This document shows, piece by piece, positions 1 through 8,457 of a DNA stretch of 64,000 nt. Both the position numbers and the translations under genes were made by a program. The stretch comes from Salinibacterium sp. SWN167. Its GTDB lineage: Bacteria > Actinomycetota > Actinomycetes > Actinomycetales > Microbacteriaceae. Each line of letters begins with the position of its first letter. Position 1 is the first letter of the stretch. Under the pieces are notes generated by a model that did no database searches, was not told where the DNA came from, and saw only the letters and a program-made list of their open reading frames with translations. The DNA lies in assembly GCF_015864665.1 (NCBI RefSeq), contig NZ_JADYWU010000002.1, positions 1 through 64,000 of the forward strand, written 5' to 3'.

Positions 1-66
1 AAGACTCTCTGCGCCGATGGTACTGCAAGGGGGACCTTGTGGGAGAGTAGGACACCGCCGGACTTC
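1..66 (+). rRNA. rrf: 5S rRNA, 3' end (partial)
   Basis: The first 66 bases read like the 3' half of an actinobacterial 5S rRNA, including the GGGAGAGTAGGACACCGCCG segment at 41-60. The 5' part lies outside the window. A strong intrinsic terminator follows at once, so this is the end of an rRNA operon on the + strand. The exact 3' terminus (about 64-68) is estimated. Confidence 0.9.
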
Positions 67-72
67 AATTGT

Positions 73-106
73 AAAATAGCCACACCCTTCGGGGTGTGGC
101 TATTTT
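73..106 (+). terminator. rRNA operon intrinsic terminator
   Basis: A perfect 15-bp inverted repeat (73-87 and 92-106) encloses a TTCG tetraloop. The outer stem is A-rich on the left and ends in TATTTT on the right, a classical rho-independent terminator. It directly follows the 5S rRNA. Confidence 0.93.
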
Positions 107-241
107 GCGTTAACCACCCACCTGCACTGGCAGCAGACAGACTCGCGGCGTAGCGTGAAGAGTAGATGTACCACTGGCCCTCCCGCGAACTCCTCGCCTC
201 AGGGCAACCCCGCGGTACACCTCAGGTGCCAGGAGGCAACC

Positions 242-592
242 ATGCAGGTCATCGTCAATACCGATAACAACATCTCTCTCAGCGAAGACACGATCGCCGC
301 AATCACTGCGGAGCTCGAGAGTAAGCTCGCGCACTTCAGTGCCCACCTCACTCGACTCGAAGTCCACTTGAGCGACGAGAGTGCCGGTCGCAGCACCGGT
401 GATGACATCCGCTGCCAGCTTGAAGCGCGCCCCGAGAACCGCACCCCGGAACTTGCCACCGACAACGCGTCAACAGTGGATGCTGCGCTCAACGGCGCCA
501 CTCGAAAGATGCAGCACGTGCTCGAGACAACCTTCGGTCGTGCTGACCACCACAAGGGCGCCAGCTCAATGGGCGGTGTCGAACCCCGCTAA
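242..592 (+). CDS. HPF/RaiA-family ribosome-associated protein, short form
   Basis: This 116-residue protein resembles the N-terminal domain of hibernation-promoting factors, which bind the 30S decoding region and silence or dimerise ribosomes. A long helix (about residues 17-35) is followed by a strand pattern with alternating charged residues (RLEVHLSDES) and a second long helix near residues 78-98, as in the beta-alpha-beta-beta-beta-alpha fold. It lacks the C-terminal dimerisation domain of long HPF, so it is a short form. The start is set by AGGAGG at about 231-236 just before ATG 242; the upstream in-frame start at 155 has no ribosome site. It lies right behind the rRNA operon. Family assignment is by fold pattern and is fairly but not fully certain. 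Confidence 0.7.
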   Translation: MQVIVNTDNNISLSEDTIAAITAELESKLAHFSAHLTRLEVHLSDESAGRSTGDDIRCQLEARPENRTPELATDNASTVDAALNGATRKMQHVLETTFGRADHHKGASSMGGVEPR

Positions 593-622
593 CGCGCGAG
601 CAGCCGCTGCGCCGCGTTAGCG
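587..622. terminator. Bidirectional hairpin holding both stop codons
   Basis: A perfect 10-bp inverted repeat, CGCTAACGCG at 587-596 and CGCGTTAGCG at 613-622, lies between the convergent HPF-like and LysR genes. The left arm contains the TAA stop of the first gene and the right arm contains the TAA stop of the second. It has no clear U-tract, so terminator function is inferred. Confidence 0.55.
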
Positions 623-1543
623 TGCTTCGAGGCGGCCGGCCGCGATTTCGCGATCGGCCATCGCCTCGAGGGCCTCGGCGAAGGCCGTGGCAGCGGGCGA
701 TAGGCGGCGGGTGTTGGCCCAGCGTAATCCGATCTTGCGGGAAGCATTCTCCGCGTTCACGGGAACGACAACCAGGCTGTTGTCGCGCACGATTCTGGTA
801 CCCAACGCACCCATGATTCCGATCCCCAATCCGGCACGGACGAAGGAGAAAACGGTCGTCGGCTGGGTTACCGCGAGGCTGCGTTCGTAGTCGAATGCGA
901 CATGCTCCAGGAGTTCCCGGAACTCGAGTCCCACGTGCGGGTCAAGGCCAGCCTCCCCGGTCGTGATGATCGGTTTGCCCGCGAGCTCCTCCAGCTCAAG
1001 AAAGCCTGCTGAGGCCGCCGGATGATCGAAGGGCACGACGGCGCGGAACGGGTCAGTCAAGAGGGCCCGCTGCGCGATACCGAGGCGCGGCGTGATCTCC
1101 ATCGGGCTGATTCCCAGTTCGATCGTGCGGTGGGCGAGCGCCTCATCCAACCAATTGTTGGCGCCTTCGTGCACTTCAAAGCGGACTTCGGGGTGGGTCT
1201 CGGAGAATTCAGCGATCAGCGGAGCGATGAGCATAGCGCTCACGCTCGGCACACTTCCCACTGCGACATTGCCCCGCACCTGGCCCTGACCGGCCGCCAC
1301 CGCGGCTAGCGCCGACTGCCACTCCGTGACGGTCGCGCGAGCATGGGGCAGAAACGCGGTGCCGGCAGCGGTCAGCGTTGGCGGGTGCACATCTCGGTGG
1401 AAGAGTTGAGCGCCAAGCTCCGTTTCGAGGGCTGCCACATGGGCGCTGATCCGAGACTGCGAGCGATGGAGGGTGCGGGAGGCCGCAGTGAAGCCGCCCT
1501 GCTCGTGCACGGCGAGAAACGATCTGCACCAGACGAGTTCCAT
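617..1543 (-). CDS. LysR-family transcriptional regulator
   Basis: A 308-residue LysR-type regulator. The N-terminal winged helix-turn-helix spans about residues 3-62 (FLAVHEQGGFTAASRTLHRS, then QSRISAHVAALE). A periplasmic-binding-like effector domain follows from about residue 88, beginning VRGNVAVGSVPS. Length is typical of the family. It lies 9 bp downstream of the sulfatase gene on the same strand, at the end of the sulfatase/ABC run, and could be a local regulator of sulfated-sugar use; LysR genes usually sit divergent from their targets, so this is weak. The effector is unknown. Confidence 0.88.
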   Translation of the reverse strand: MELVWCRSFLAVHEQGGFTAASRTLHRSQSRISAHVAALETELGAQLFHRDVHPPTLTAAGTAFLPHARATVTEWQSALAAVAAGQGQVRGNVAVGSVPSVSAMLIAPLIAEFSETHPEVRFEVHEGANNWLDEALAHRTIELGISPMEITPRLGIAQRALLTDPFRAVVPFDHPAASAGFLELEELAGKPIITTGEAGLDPHVGLEFRELLEHVAFDYERSLAVTQPTTVFSFVRAGLGIGIMGALGTRIVRDNSLVVVPVNAENASRKIGLRWANTRRLSPAATAFAEALEAMADREIAAGRLEAR

Positions 1544-1552
1544 GCTGCAACC

Positions 1553-2857
1553 TTAGCGACCGAGCGTCATCCGCTCATCTGTCGGACGTTGCGGCGCGGC
1601 CGGCTCGGGAATGGGCCCGGCGAGAAGCGGGTCGTGGGTATCCCGCATCAGCTGCTCCAGGCGAGCGACGAGGTCGGCTCGCAACTCGGCATACTGCGGA
1701 TCGTCGATGAGGTTGGTGAGCTCCGAGGGATCCGCGGCGAGGTCATACAGCTCTTCGGCGGGACGCGGATCATTGGGCCAGTCACCCATACCGGCACGCG
1801 TCGAGCTCTCTTCTAGGTCGAGGGGAAGCGGCACTCGGACGCCCCGCTCGAAGTTGCGAATGTACTTAGCGTTCGGGGTGCGGATGGCGCGAATCGGGTC
1901 ATAGCGATCGTGGAAGCTCTTTTCGAGCAGGAGTTCTCGGGTATCTGGCGCTGCATCATCCGTTGTCTGCAGGCGAGTAAGGATGCTCTCGCCCTCGAGC
2001 TCGTCGGAAGGGGTTCCGCCGGCAATGGTCACGAGCGTCGGCACGATGTCCAGGTGGCTGACGATGTGGTCGCGGCGGCCAGGCTCAACACCGAACGACT
2101 CCGGCGGGCGAACGATGAAAGCGACTTTGACTCCCGAGTCGTAGAGGGTGCTCTTGGCGCGCGGGAAGGCAACCCCGTGGTCGGTGGTGAAAATGATGAG
2201 GGTGTCGCGGCCCTTGGGCGATGCGGTGATGCGGTCGATGATCTGGCCGACCGCGGCATCCATCTGGCGAATAGCACCGTGAAAGGCGGCGATGTCGTTG
2301 CGCGTGTCTGCGTTATCGGGCAGGTACGGCGGCACGTCGACGGCTGCCGGATCCGCGTACTCGTAGTCTTCAGCAGGCCAGGGGCGGTGGACTTCCCAGA
2401 TGCCGATCGTCAGCAGCGTGGGGGTGTCGTCGCGCGGTTGCTCGTACCACCAGTCAACGCGGCGGGCCACCTCCATCGCGCGGGGCAAGAATCCGAGTCC
2501 GTGCACTTCGTCGTAGCCGAGCACGCGGGCGTCAAAGTCCTCATGCTGCAGCCCAATGAGGGCGCTGCGGTAACCCTCGCGGCGCAACAACTCCGGCAGC
2601 GTCGTGACGCCCGGCTTGTAATGCCAACCAGCATGGGTGAGACCCATGAGCCCGTTTTGGTGCGGCAGGCGGCCGGTGAAGATGGAGGAGCGTGCAGGAG
2701 TGCACAGTGGCGCGGTCGCGAAAGCTGCATCGAAGATGACGCCGGAGTCAGCAAAAGCCTCAAGGCGGGGGCTGGGCACCGACGGCATGTCGTAGCAAGA
2801 GAGCCAATCGCCGAGGTCGTGGCAGTGGATGAGGACGATATCTGGCTGGGAGACCAT
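1553..2857 (-). CDS. Sulfatase, heparan N-sulfatase (SGSH)-like
   Basis: A 434-residue formylglycine sulfatase. The signature CTPAR at residues 52-56 gives Cys52 as the residue converted to formylglycine and Arg56 as its partner; HQNG at about 67-70 follows. Further conserved pieces include a metal-site DHG in the middle (FTTDHGVAFPR) and a C-terminal ELYDLAADPSE segment. Together with HQNG after the signature and the late THDPLLAGP tail, the pattern resembles N-sulfoglucosamine sulfohydrolase more than choline sulfatase. No signal peptide is visible, so it is probably cytoplasmic and acts on sugars brought in by the adjacent ABC importer. The specific substrate is inferred. An anaerobic- or oxygen-dependent maturase is not in the window. 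Confidence 0.88.
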   Translation of the reverse strand: MVSQPDIVLIHCHDLGDWLSCYDMPSVPSPRLEAFADSGVIFDAAFATAPLCTPARSSIFTGRLPHQNGLMGLTHAGWHYKPGVTTLPELLRREGYRSALIGLQHEDFDARVLGYDEVHGLGFLPRAMEVARRVDWWYEQPRDDTPTLLTIGIWEVHRPWPAEDYEYADPAAVDVPPYLPDNADTRNDIAAFHGAIRQMDAAVGQIIDRITASPKGRDTLIIFTTDHGVAFPRAKSTLYDSGVKVAFIVRPPESFGVEPGRRDHIVSHLDIVPTLVTIAGGTPSDELEGESILTRLQTTDDAAPDTRELLLEKSFHDRYDPIRAIRTPNAKYIRNFERGVRVPLPLDLEESSTRAGMGDWPNDPRPAEELYDLAADPSELTNLIDDPQYAELRADLVARLEQLMRDTHDPLLAGPIPEPAAPQRPTDERMTLGR

Positions 2858-2896
2858 CGGGGCAACTTTCGTGTGAGAAGGGATGAAGAAGGAACG

Positions 2897-2941
2897 CTCA
2901 GCGCGGGGGAGCGGTGGTGAGGTCGACGCCCCCGCGCTGAG
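2897..2941 (-). terminator. Strong intercistronic hairpin after the binding-protein gene
   Basis: A perfect 13-bp GC-rich inverted repeat (2897-2909 and 2929-2941, 19-nt loop) sits in the 93-bp gap between the binding-protein stop and the sulfatase start. There is no U-tract. Such hairpins often stabilise the upstream binding-protein mRNA and reduce read-through into the next gene; that role is inferred. Confidence 0.6.
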
Positions 2942-2950
2942 AAGGAGCGA

Positions 2951-4264
2951 CTAACCCATGGGGTAGCCGGCATCCTCGACTACTTGAGTGACCTGCTCCT
3001 GCAGTTGAGCCATTCCGTCTTCGGGGCTTACGTCACCAGCAGCGATCGCGGCGATGATGGGCTCCGAGACGGTGAGGAACTCGGTAATGAAGGTGAAACG
3101 GAACGGACCGACGGCGGTCGGGGCTGATTCGCGAACGACATCCAAGTAAGCACTTGTTTCGGCGCTGAGCCCGTCGGCATCGTAAGCATCGTCGCGGGTG
3201 GGGATTCCGCCGGCTTCAGCGAAGATCTCCATGCCGTGCTCGGACGTGACCCAGTCGATGAAGTCGACGGCAAGTTCGCGACGGTCTTCGGGAAGGTCAG
3301 CGGGAAGAGCCAAGTTCCAGAGTCCGGTAGCGGATGCTGCTCCGGGCAGTACCGCGTAGCCGACCTTGCCGACGACATTGGAACTGGATTCGTCATTCAT
3401 GCTGCTCGCTGCTGCGGCTACGACATCCAGCTGTCCGGCGTCGCCACCCTGCATAGCGGCGATGGCTTCTGCCTGACCGACAGCCTTGGGGTCGGCGGGG
3501 CCGAGCTTGGCAAGTTCGCGGAAGTCGCGAGCGGCTTCGAGAGCCTCGGGGGTGTTGAAGGCAGGGGTCCAGTCGGAGCCTTCGTCGACGAAGAAGCTGC
3601 CGCCGACTCCGTGAAGCAGACCAGCGAAGTCGTAGGTGACGCCGGGAGCGCCGGGGATTCCCTGATATCGCTGCACGTAGCCGTAGCGGGCGGCATCCGC
3701 ATCAATCATTGCTTGGCCGTTGGCAATGGTCTCGTCCCAGGTCGTGGGAACCGAAAGGCCGAGGTCGTCGTAGATGTCGGTGCGGTACATCAGAACCTGC
3801 AGGTTGCCCATGAGGGGCAGGCTCGTCACGTCGCCGTCGGCAGAGAAGCTGCGCGTCTCTGAGTTCCAATTGGTGACGTTGTTGTACGTGAAGATCTCAG
3901 GGTCGAGGGTATAGCCCGCTTTCGCCTCGGTGAAGGGCATCAGAATGCCGGAATCGTTGAGCTGAGCGAGATCCACTTCGTTGACCTGATAAACGTCGAA
4001 GGTGTGGTTGCCGGTCTGGGCGTCGTTGAGGACCTGGGTTTTGACGTCGGGGTTGGGGAAGGGGCGAAGGTCAACGTCGACCCCGGTCTCTTCCTCATAG
4101 GCCTTGACGACGGCGTCGTAGGCCGGGTTCCATGGAGCCTGACTGGTGATGACGACGAGGCTGTCGCCGGAGCCGAGAGCTCCGCCGGTAGTGCTGCCTG
4201 AGCATCCGGTGAGGGCAATGCTCATCGCGGCGACACTGCCGATTGCGATGAATGCTTTCTTCAT
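2951..4264 (-). CDS. ABC sugar importer, extracellular solute-binding lipoprotein
   Basis: A 437-residue family-1 solute-binding protein for carbohydrates. The N-terminus is a lipoprotein signal (MKKAFIAIGS... IALTGC), with Cys21 as the lipidated residue. The mature part has the two-lobed sugar-binder features, such as the YGYVQRYQG segment and a C-terminal helix-rich region. ATG 4264 is preferred to ATG 4270 because an AGGAG motif stands 9 nt before the first and only 3 nt before the second. The gene is third in a minus-strand run of two permeases, binding protein and sulfatase. It probably captures a sulfated or amino-sugar oligosaccharide, which is inferred from the sulfatase. Confidence 0.9.
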   Translation of the reverse strand: MKKAFIAIGSVAAMSIALTGCSGSTTGGALGSGDSLVVITSQAPWNPAYDAVVKAYEEETGVDVDLRPFPNPDVKTQVLNDAQTGNHTFDVYQVNEVDLAQLNDSGILMPFTEAKAGYTLDPEIFTYNNVTNWNSETRSFSADGDVTSLPLMGNLQVLMYRTDIYDDLGLSVPTTWDETIANGQAMIDADAARYGYVQRYQGIPGAPGVTYDFAGLLHGVGGSFFVDEGSDWTPAFNTPEALEAARDFRELAKLGPADPKAVGQAEAIAAMQGGDAGQLDVVAAAASSMNDESSSNVVGKVGYAVLPGAASATGLWNLALPADLPEDRRELAVDFIDWVTSEHGMEIFAEAGGIPTRDDAYDADGLSAETSAYLDVVRESAPTAVGPFRFTFITEFLTVSEPIIAAIAAGDVSPEDGMAQLQEQVTQVVEDAGYPMG

Positions 4265-4312
4265 GAACATGTACTCCTAGCTGTGAGCGGAAACCAAACA
4301 GGACGGGCCTGT

Positions 4313-5152
4313 TTAGCCTTTGATAGCGCCGGCAGTGAGCCCGGCGACGATTTGGCGGTTGGCGAAAATGGACATGACGATGATCGGGATGGCGGCGAGC
4401 GTTCCGGCCGCAGCGAGTTCGCCCCACGTGACCGCGAACGGTTGCAGTAGGCCGGCGATGCCGACGGTGACGGGCGCGGTAGCGCCGCCCGAGGTGAGGG
4501 TGAGGCCCATTTGGAACTCGTTCCACGCCATGATCGCGGTGAAGACTCCGACGGCAGCGATGCCGGGGCGAACAACGGGAAGCATGATCCGCAGCAGCAC
4601 AGTCAGCTCGCTGGCACCATCCATGATTCCGGCTTCGCGGAGTTCTTCAGGAATGGTCGAAAAGTACGACGACATGAGCAGGACTGCGAAGGGAAGGTTG
4701 AGGAAGGCGTTGACCAACACGAGCCCCCCGACTCCGCCGATCAAGCCGAGATCAGACAGCAAGACGTAGAGGCCGGGCAGCAGCGTCATGGGTGGAATCA
4801 ACGGAATGAAGCCGGCGATCACGAGCGCCGGGATAGTGATCCAGCGTGGCGGGTGCAGTCGGCTAAGCGAATAGCCGGAGAGCGTGCCGATGACGAGGCA
4901 GATGGCGACCGTGCCGAGCACGATCAGGAGGCTGTTGCCGATCTGGGCAATGAAAATGCCATCTTTGAAGACACGTTCAAAGTTGCCGAGCCAGAACGGG
5001 AAGTCCCAGCTCGAGGAGACGATCGCGCGGTTGGGGAGGAACGCGAGCAGCGTCGTGAAGGCAATCGGGATGATGCTGAGAACCAGTACAACCCCGAGAG
5101 CGATCTCTACGCCAAGGTTGCGCTTAGTGCCGGCGGTCTGGGCGTCGCTCAT
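4313..5152 (-). CDS. ABC sugar importer permease, MalG-type (CUT1)
   Basis: A 279-residue inner-membrane permease with six predicted membrane segments. The cytoplasmic EAA loop is present in the second half (REAGIMDGASE followed by LPVVRPG), the docking site for the ATPase. The start at 5152 overlaps the stop of the preceding permease by ATGA, indicating translational coupling. It pairs with the MalF-type protein upstream. No ATPase gene accompanies the set, as is common in actinobacteria, where a shared MsiK-type ATPase serves several CUT1 importers. Confidence 0.92.
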   Translation of the reverse strand: MSDAQTAGTKRNLGVEIALGVVLVLSIIPIAFTTLLAFLPNRAIVSSSWDFPFWLGNFERVFKDGIFIAQIGNSLLIVLGTVAICLVIGTLSGYSLSRLHPPRWITIPALVIAGFIPLIPPMTLLPGLYVLLSDLGLIGGVGGLVLVNAFLNLPFAVLLMSSYFSTIPEELREAGIMDGASELTVLLRIMLPVVRPGIAAVGVFTAIMAWNEFQMGLTLTSGGATAPVTVGIAGLLQPFAVTWGELAAAGTLAAIPIIVMSIFANRQIVAGLTAGAIKG

Positions 5153-6078
5153 TTTTCGACCTTCGATCGGGTGAATAGCACGGCGCCAAGAACCAGCGCG
5201 GTAAGGATGACAACCACGAGCGAGAACGCTGACGCCTCGCCGAATTGGAGGCTGTCGAAGAAGAGAGTCTTGATGTGTTGAGTCACGAGCGTTGTCGCGA
5301 AGTTGGGCCCACCCGAGGTCAGGAGGTACATCTCGTCGAAGGCCTTGACGCCCATGATCACTCGCACGACAACGACCGCAGCGATGGCGGGGCGCAGAGC
5401 GGGAAGCACGACGTGCTGGATGATGCGCCACTCGTTAGCGCCATCAACCCGAGCCGCCTCGAGGGTTGCTCCGTCGATGCTCTTGAGGGCCGTATAGAGG
5501 AAGAGGAAGACGACCGGAGTCCAGTGCCAGACATCCACCACAATCACCGCGGCCATGGCGGTTGATTCTTGGCCGATCCACCCTTGGAGAGGCAGGCCGA
5601 GGGAGTAGAGCGCCTTGTTGAGTCCGCCGGCGGTGGGGCTGAGCAAGAGCAGCCACATCAGACTGACGACTACCGGCGCGATCACGGCAGGCCAGATGAG
5701 CACGTTGCGCGCCAGGGGGAGGAGCGTGATGGCGCGATCAACGAGCAACGCGAGGGCGAGGCCGACGATCAACGACAGAACAACGGTTGCCGCGACGAAG
5801 ATGACGGTGTTGCCGAGCGAACGAAGACCATTGGCATCGGTGAGCACGGCGCCGAAATTCGCAAACCCGATCCAGGTCCACTCAAAAATACCGCCCCGGA
5901 TCTGAACATCGGAGAGAGCCATGCGGACGACCTGGCCGAGCGGGTACGCGGCGAAGATAGCCCCAAAGACAATGAACGGCGCGAGGGCTACGATCGCGAA
6001 GACGGGCTTAGGGCGAGAACGCTTGCGGGCGGTCGGGCGCGGAGAGGCCGATCTCGTGGCGTTGGCGGTTGCGACCAT
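5149..6078 (-). CDS. ABC sugar importer permease, MalF-type (CUT1)
   Basis: A 309-residue permease. A basic, cytoplasmic N-terminus of about 25 residues precedes the first membrane segment (VFAIVALAPFIVFGAIFAAY), and the EAA loop reads LEAARVDGANE followed by LPALRPA. It is the first gene of the run permease-permease-binding protein-sulfatase, so the promoter should lie in 6079-6247. That gap contains an imperfect palindrome CTATC-N9-GATAG near 6177-6195 that could be an operator. The order and spacing support one transcript for sulfated-sugar import. Confidence 0.92.
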   Translation of the reverse strand: MVATANATRSASPRPTARKRSRPKPVFAIVALAPFIVFGAIFAAYPLGQVVRMALSDVQIRGGIFEWTWIGFANFGAVLTDANGLRSLGNTVIFVAATVVLSLIVGLALALLVDRAITLLPLARNVLIWPAVIAPVVVSLMWLLLLSPTAGGLNKALYSLGLPLQGWIGQESTAMAAVIVVDVWHWTPVVFLFLYTALKSIDGATLEAARVDGANEWRIIQHVVLPALRPAIAAVVVVRVIMGVKAFDEMYLLTSGGPNFATTLVTQHIKTLFFDSLQFGEASAFSLVVVILTALVLGAVLFTRSKVEK

Positions 6079-6209
6079 TCTCGATACTCCATCGTGTCGG
6101 GCGGCCTGCGAAGCACCGCGAATCCCACGGTAGGGCGCTCGCCAACTATCTGTCCAACACGTAGTTCAGAAGGTCGCTATCTGCTTAACGGATAGGGCGT
6201 GCCGGCACT

Positions 6210-6227
6210 GCCGTCGCCGTCGCCGTC
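6210..6227. repeat. Hexanucleotide tandem repeat (GCCGTC x3)
   Basis: Three exact copies of GCCGTC in the gap between the kinase stop (6248, minus strand) and the permease start. Such short GC repeats are common in high-GC genomes; no function is claimed. Confidence 0.7.
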
Positions 6228-6247
6228 GCGCCAGCGTGGGCCGAGGC

Positions 6248-7672
6248 TCAGACGCGGGCGGACGGCTCTCCGGCGCGGGGGAGGTGCAGCTCAAAGGTTG
6301 CACCGCCTCCGGGGGTTGGCCGCAGCTGCACAGAGCCGTGATGCTGGATCGCGATTTCCAGCGTGACGGCGAGGCCGAGACCGGCGCCGTCGTGACTGCT
6401 CCGTACGCGAGAAGGATCTGAGCGGTAGAAGGGCTGGAAGATTTTGTCCCGCTCGTCTTCGGGGATGCCGGGGCCGTGATCCACGACGCTGATCACGGCT
6501 TCGCGCTCGGTGATGCTGGCCAGGAAAGAGACGGCGATGTCATCGGGGGTATGCCGGCAGGCGTTCGCTCCGAGGTTGAGCAACGCTTGATGGAGCTGTG
6601 CCGGATTGCCTACTAAGGGGACGTCGGTGATGGCGCTGAGGTCGGCGGCAATGTCGCGGGAGGGGAAGGCGACCCGCAGATCGTCGATGACGTTGCGGGC
6701 GACTGTGACAAGGTCCACCTGCTCGTGGGCAACTTCAATGGGCTTGCCGTCGCGTACGACTTGCAGCATTGAACTGACGAGAACATTGAGACGGATGCTC
6801 TCATCGCCGACCCGCGCCATCGCACGGTCAAGCGCTTCGGGGGTGGTGAGCATGTTTTGCGCGTAGAGGTCGCTGTAACCCTTCACAGCGGTTAGCGGCG
6901 TGCGGATTTCGTGCGCTACGTCGGCGAGGAGGCGACGCATGTCATCGCGGGCGCGGGTGGCATCAGTGGCGGACTGCTCACGTTCGGCCAAAGCGTCGCG
7001 CAGACGATTCACCATGCGGTCGATGTCTGTCGTGAGCTCGGCGATCTCCTGGGATCCGCCAGCGGGCTCGATCGGGGTTTCGAGCTCGCCGTCGGCAATG
7101 CGTGTCACACTTCGAGCGACACCGGCGATAGGGCGAGCGATCTGACGGGCGAGGAACCAGGCCATTGCCGCTTCAAGCAAGGCAATCGTGACGCCGCCGG
7201 CAACGAGGGTGCCGCGCAGGCTGGCGAGGGCGGCGTTGTACGTGTCGAGTGAGAGTGCGGTGATCTGTACGACACCATCCGGGGTCGGTGAGATGAGCAC
7301 GCGATAGTTGTCGACCGTAACGGTGGCGGTTGAGGTTGCGGCTCCGAAGCCCGCGAGGTCTTCTGCGGTGAAGGGGTGCGCAACTCCCTGATTCTCGAGC
7401 AGGGTGTCGTCGGGGGCGAGGGTGAACTGAACCGGGAGGCCGGAACCGTCGCCGCTCGAGGAAGTGCTCGGTCGCGGCGCGGGCAGCTCGGGCGCATCGG
7501 TCGCGGGCGGCGGAACGGTGGTCACTTCGGCGCGGGCGAGTTCGGCATCCAATTCGGCTAGGCGTAGCGAGCGTTCGCTCACATCGACGGCGAAGGCGAA
7601 GGCAAGGAAACCGACAATGATGGTTACGAGTACGGGGAGCAGCAGCATCCAGCGCAGCGAAAGGCGCCTCAT
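6248..7672 (-). CDS. Two-component sensor histidine kinase
   Basis: A 474-residue membrane kinase. One membrane segment lies at about residues 9-29 and a second at 157-176. The extracytoplasmic domain between them (about 30-155) has a Pro/Ser-rich stretch and no family I recognise. A HAMP linker (about 176-230) leads to the HisKA motif AHEIRTPL with phospho-acceptor His254, then the ATPase boxes NLGANACRHTPD and DHGPGIPEDE and FYRSDPSRVR. The start overlaps the response-regulator stop by four bases. The pair is divergent from the YHYH/HupE genes and is the obvious candidate regulator for them. The signal is unknown; metal is a guess from the neighbours. Confidence 0.93.
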   Translation of the reverse strand: MRRLSLRWMLLLPVLVTIIVGFLAFAFAVDVSERSLRLAELDAELARAEVTTVPPPATDAPELPAPRPSTSSSGDGSGLPVQFTLAPDDTLLENQGVAHPFTAEDLAGFGAATSTATVTVDNYRVLISPTPDGVVQITALSLDTYNAALASLRGTLVAGGVTIALLEAAMAWFLARQIARPIAGVARSVTRIADGELETPIEPAGGSQEIAELTTDIDRMVNRLRDALAEREQSATDATRARDDMRRLLADVAHEIRTPLTAVKGYSDLYAQNMLTTPEALDRAMARVGDESIRLNVLVSSMLQVVRDGKPIEVAHEQVDLVTVARNVIDDLRVAFPSRDIAADLSAITDVPLVGNPAQLHQALLNLGANACRHTPDDIAVSFLASITEREAVISVVDHGPGIPEDERDKIFQPFYRSDPSRVRSSHDGAGLGLAVTLEIAIQHHGSVQLRPTPGGGATFELHLPRAGEPSARV

Positions 7673-8373
7673 TCAGACGCCTCGCGCAGAACGTAACCTA
7701 TGCCGCGACGGGTATGAATGAGGGGCGGATGACCGGCGTCAAGCTTGCGGCGCAAGTAACCGATGTACAGCTCGACCACGTTCTCGCTACCGGTGAAATC
7801 GTCTTGCCACACCTCGACCAGAATCTGGGCTTTCGAGAGCACAACCCCGCGGTTAGCCAACAGATAGTGAATGAGGCGGTACTCGGTCGCCGAGAGGTCG
7901 ATGAGGGTGCCAGCGCGGCGCACCTCGTGGCCAGCCGGGTCGAGGGTGAGGGAACCGAGTTGCAGCAAGGCCGGACCTGCCGGCGGGGCGGTTCTGCGCA
8001 AGATGGCGGCAACCCGAAACACGAGCTCGTCCACGGTAAAAGGCTTGGTGAGGTAGTCGTCACCTCCGGTAGCGAAGCCCCGGATGCGGTCTTCGGGTTC
8101 CGCGAGAGCGGTCAAGAAGAGGATGGGCGTTGTCGAGCCGGCAGCGCGCAAACGCCGACATACTTCGAGACCATCGATGCCGGGCAACATGACATCGAGC
8201 ACGATGAGATCTGCCGGCTGCGCGAGCGCAGACGAGAGCGCTTCGTGGCCGTTGGCGACGTGGGAAACCATGTGGCCCTGAAAAGAAAGGGCCGTCGTGA
8301 CGACATCGCTAATGGCCTCGCTATCTTCAGCAACAAGGATGCGGTGGGTGGGGGCCTGAGCAGGGTTCGACAC
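7669..8373 (-). CDS. OmpR/PhoB-family response regulator
   Basis: A 234-residue regulator with a receiver domain (about 10-125; acidic pair E16-D17, phospho-acceptor Asp60 in IVLDVMLPG, conserved Lys in YLTKPF) and a C-terminal winged helix (about 138-232) ending in TRRGIGYVLRE. Start is GTG at 8373. It is the first gene of the two-gene operon with the kinase. A CCACAG-N5-CCACAG direct repeat (8419-8435) lies in the 84-bp divergent promoter region, fitting how OmpR-type dimers bind tandem half-sites. Confidence 0.94.
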   Translation of the reverse strand: MSNPAQAPTHRILVAEDSEAISDVVTTALSFQGHMVSHVANGHEALSSALAQPADLIVLDVMLPGIDGLEVCRRLRAAGSTTPILFLTALAEPEDRIRGFATGGDDYLTKPFTVDELVFRVAAILRRTAPPAGPALLQLGSLTLDPAGHEVRRAGTLIDLSATEYRLIHYLLANRGVVLSKAQILVEVWQDDFTGSENVVELYIGYLRRKLDAGHPPLIHTRRGIGYVLREASE

Positions 8374-8418
8374 GGCCCGAATCTAGCAACAAAAACTGTT
8401 TCAATGTTGTGCCGATTT

Positions 8419-8435
8419 CCACAGCGTCACCACAG
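8419..8435. promoter_or_regulatory. CCACAG direct repeat, candidate response-regulator site
   Basis: Two exact CCACAG half-sites begin 11 bp apart, about one helical turn, in the divergent promoter between the response regulator and the first YHYH gene. OmpR-family regulators bind such tandem repeats. An additional short inverted repeat CAACA/TGTTG (8387-8391, 8405-8409) lies beside it. Binding is inferred. Confidence 0.45.
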
Positions 8436-8457
8436 TAAAGCCGCTGACCCTGTAACT

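Noticed and set aside
1553-6078. A hidden ATPase gene within the sulfated-sugar importer run
   Set aside because: Every stretch from the sulfatase to the first permease is accounted for, and no Walker A motif occurs in any frame read there; a shared ATPase elsewhere is the simpler view.
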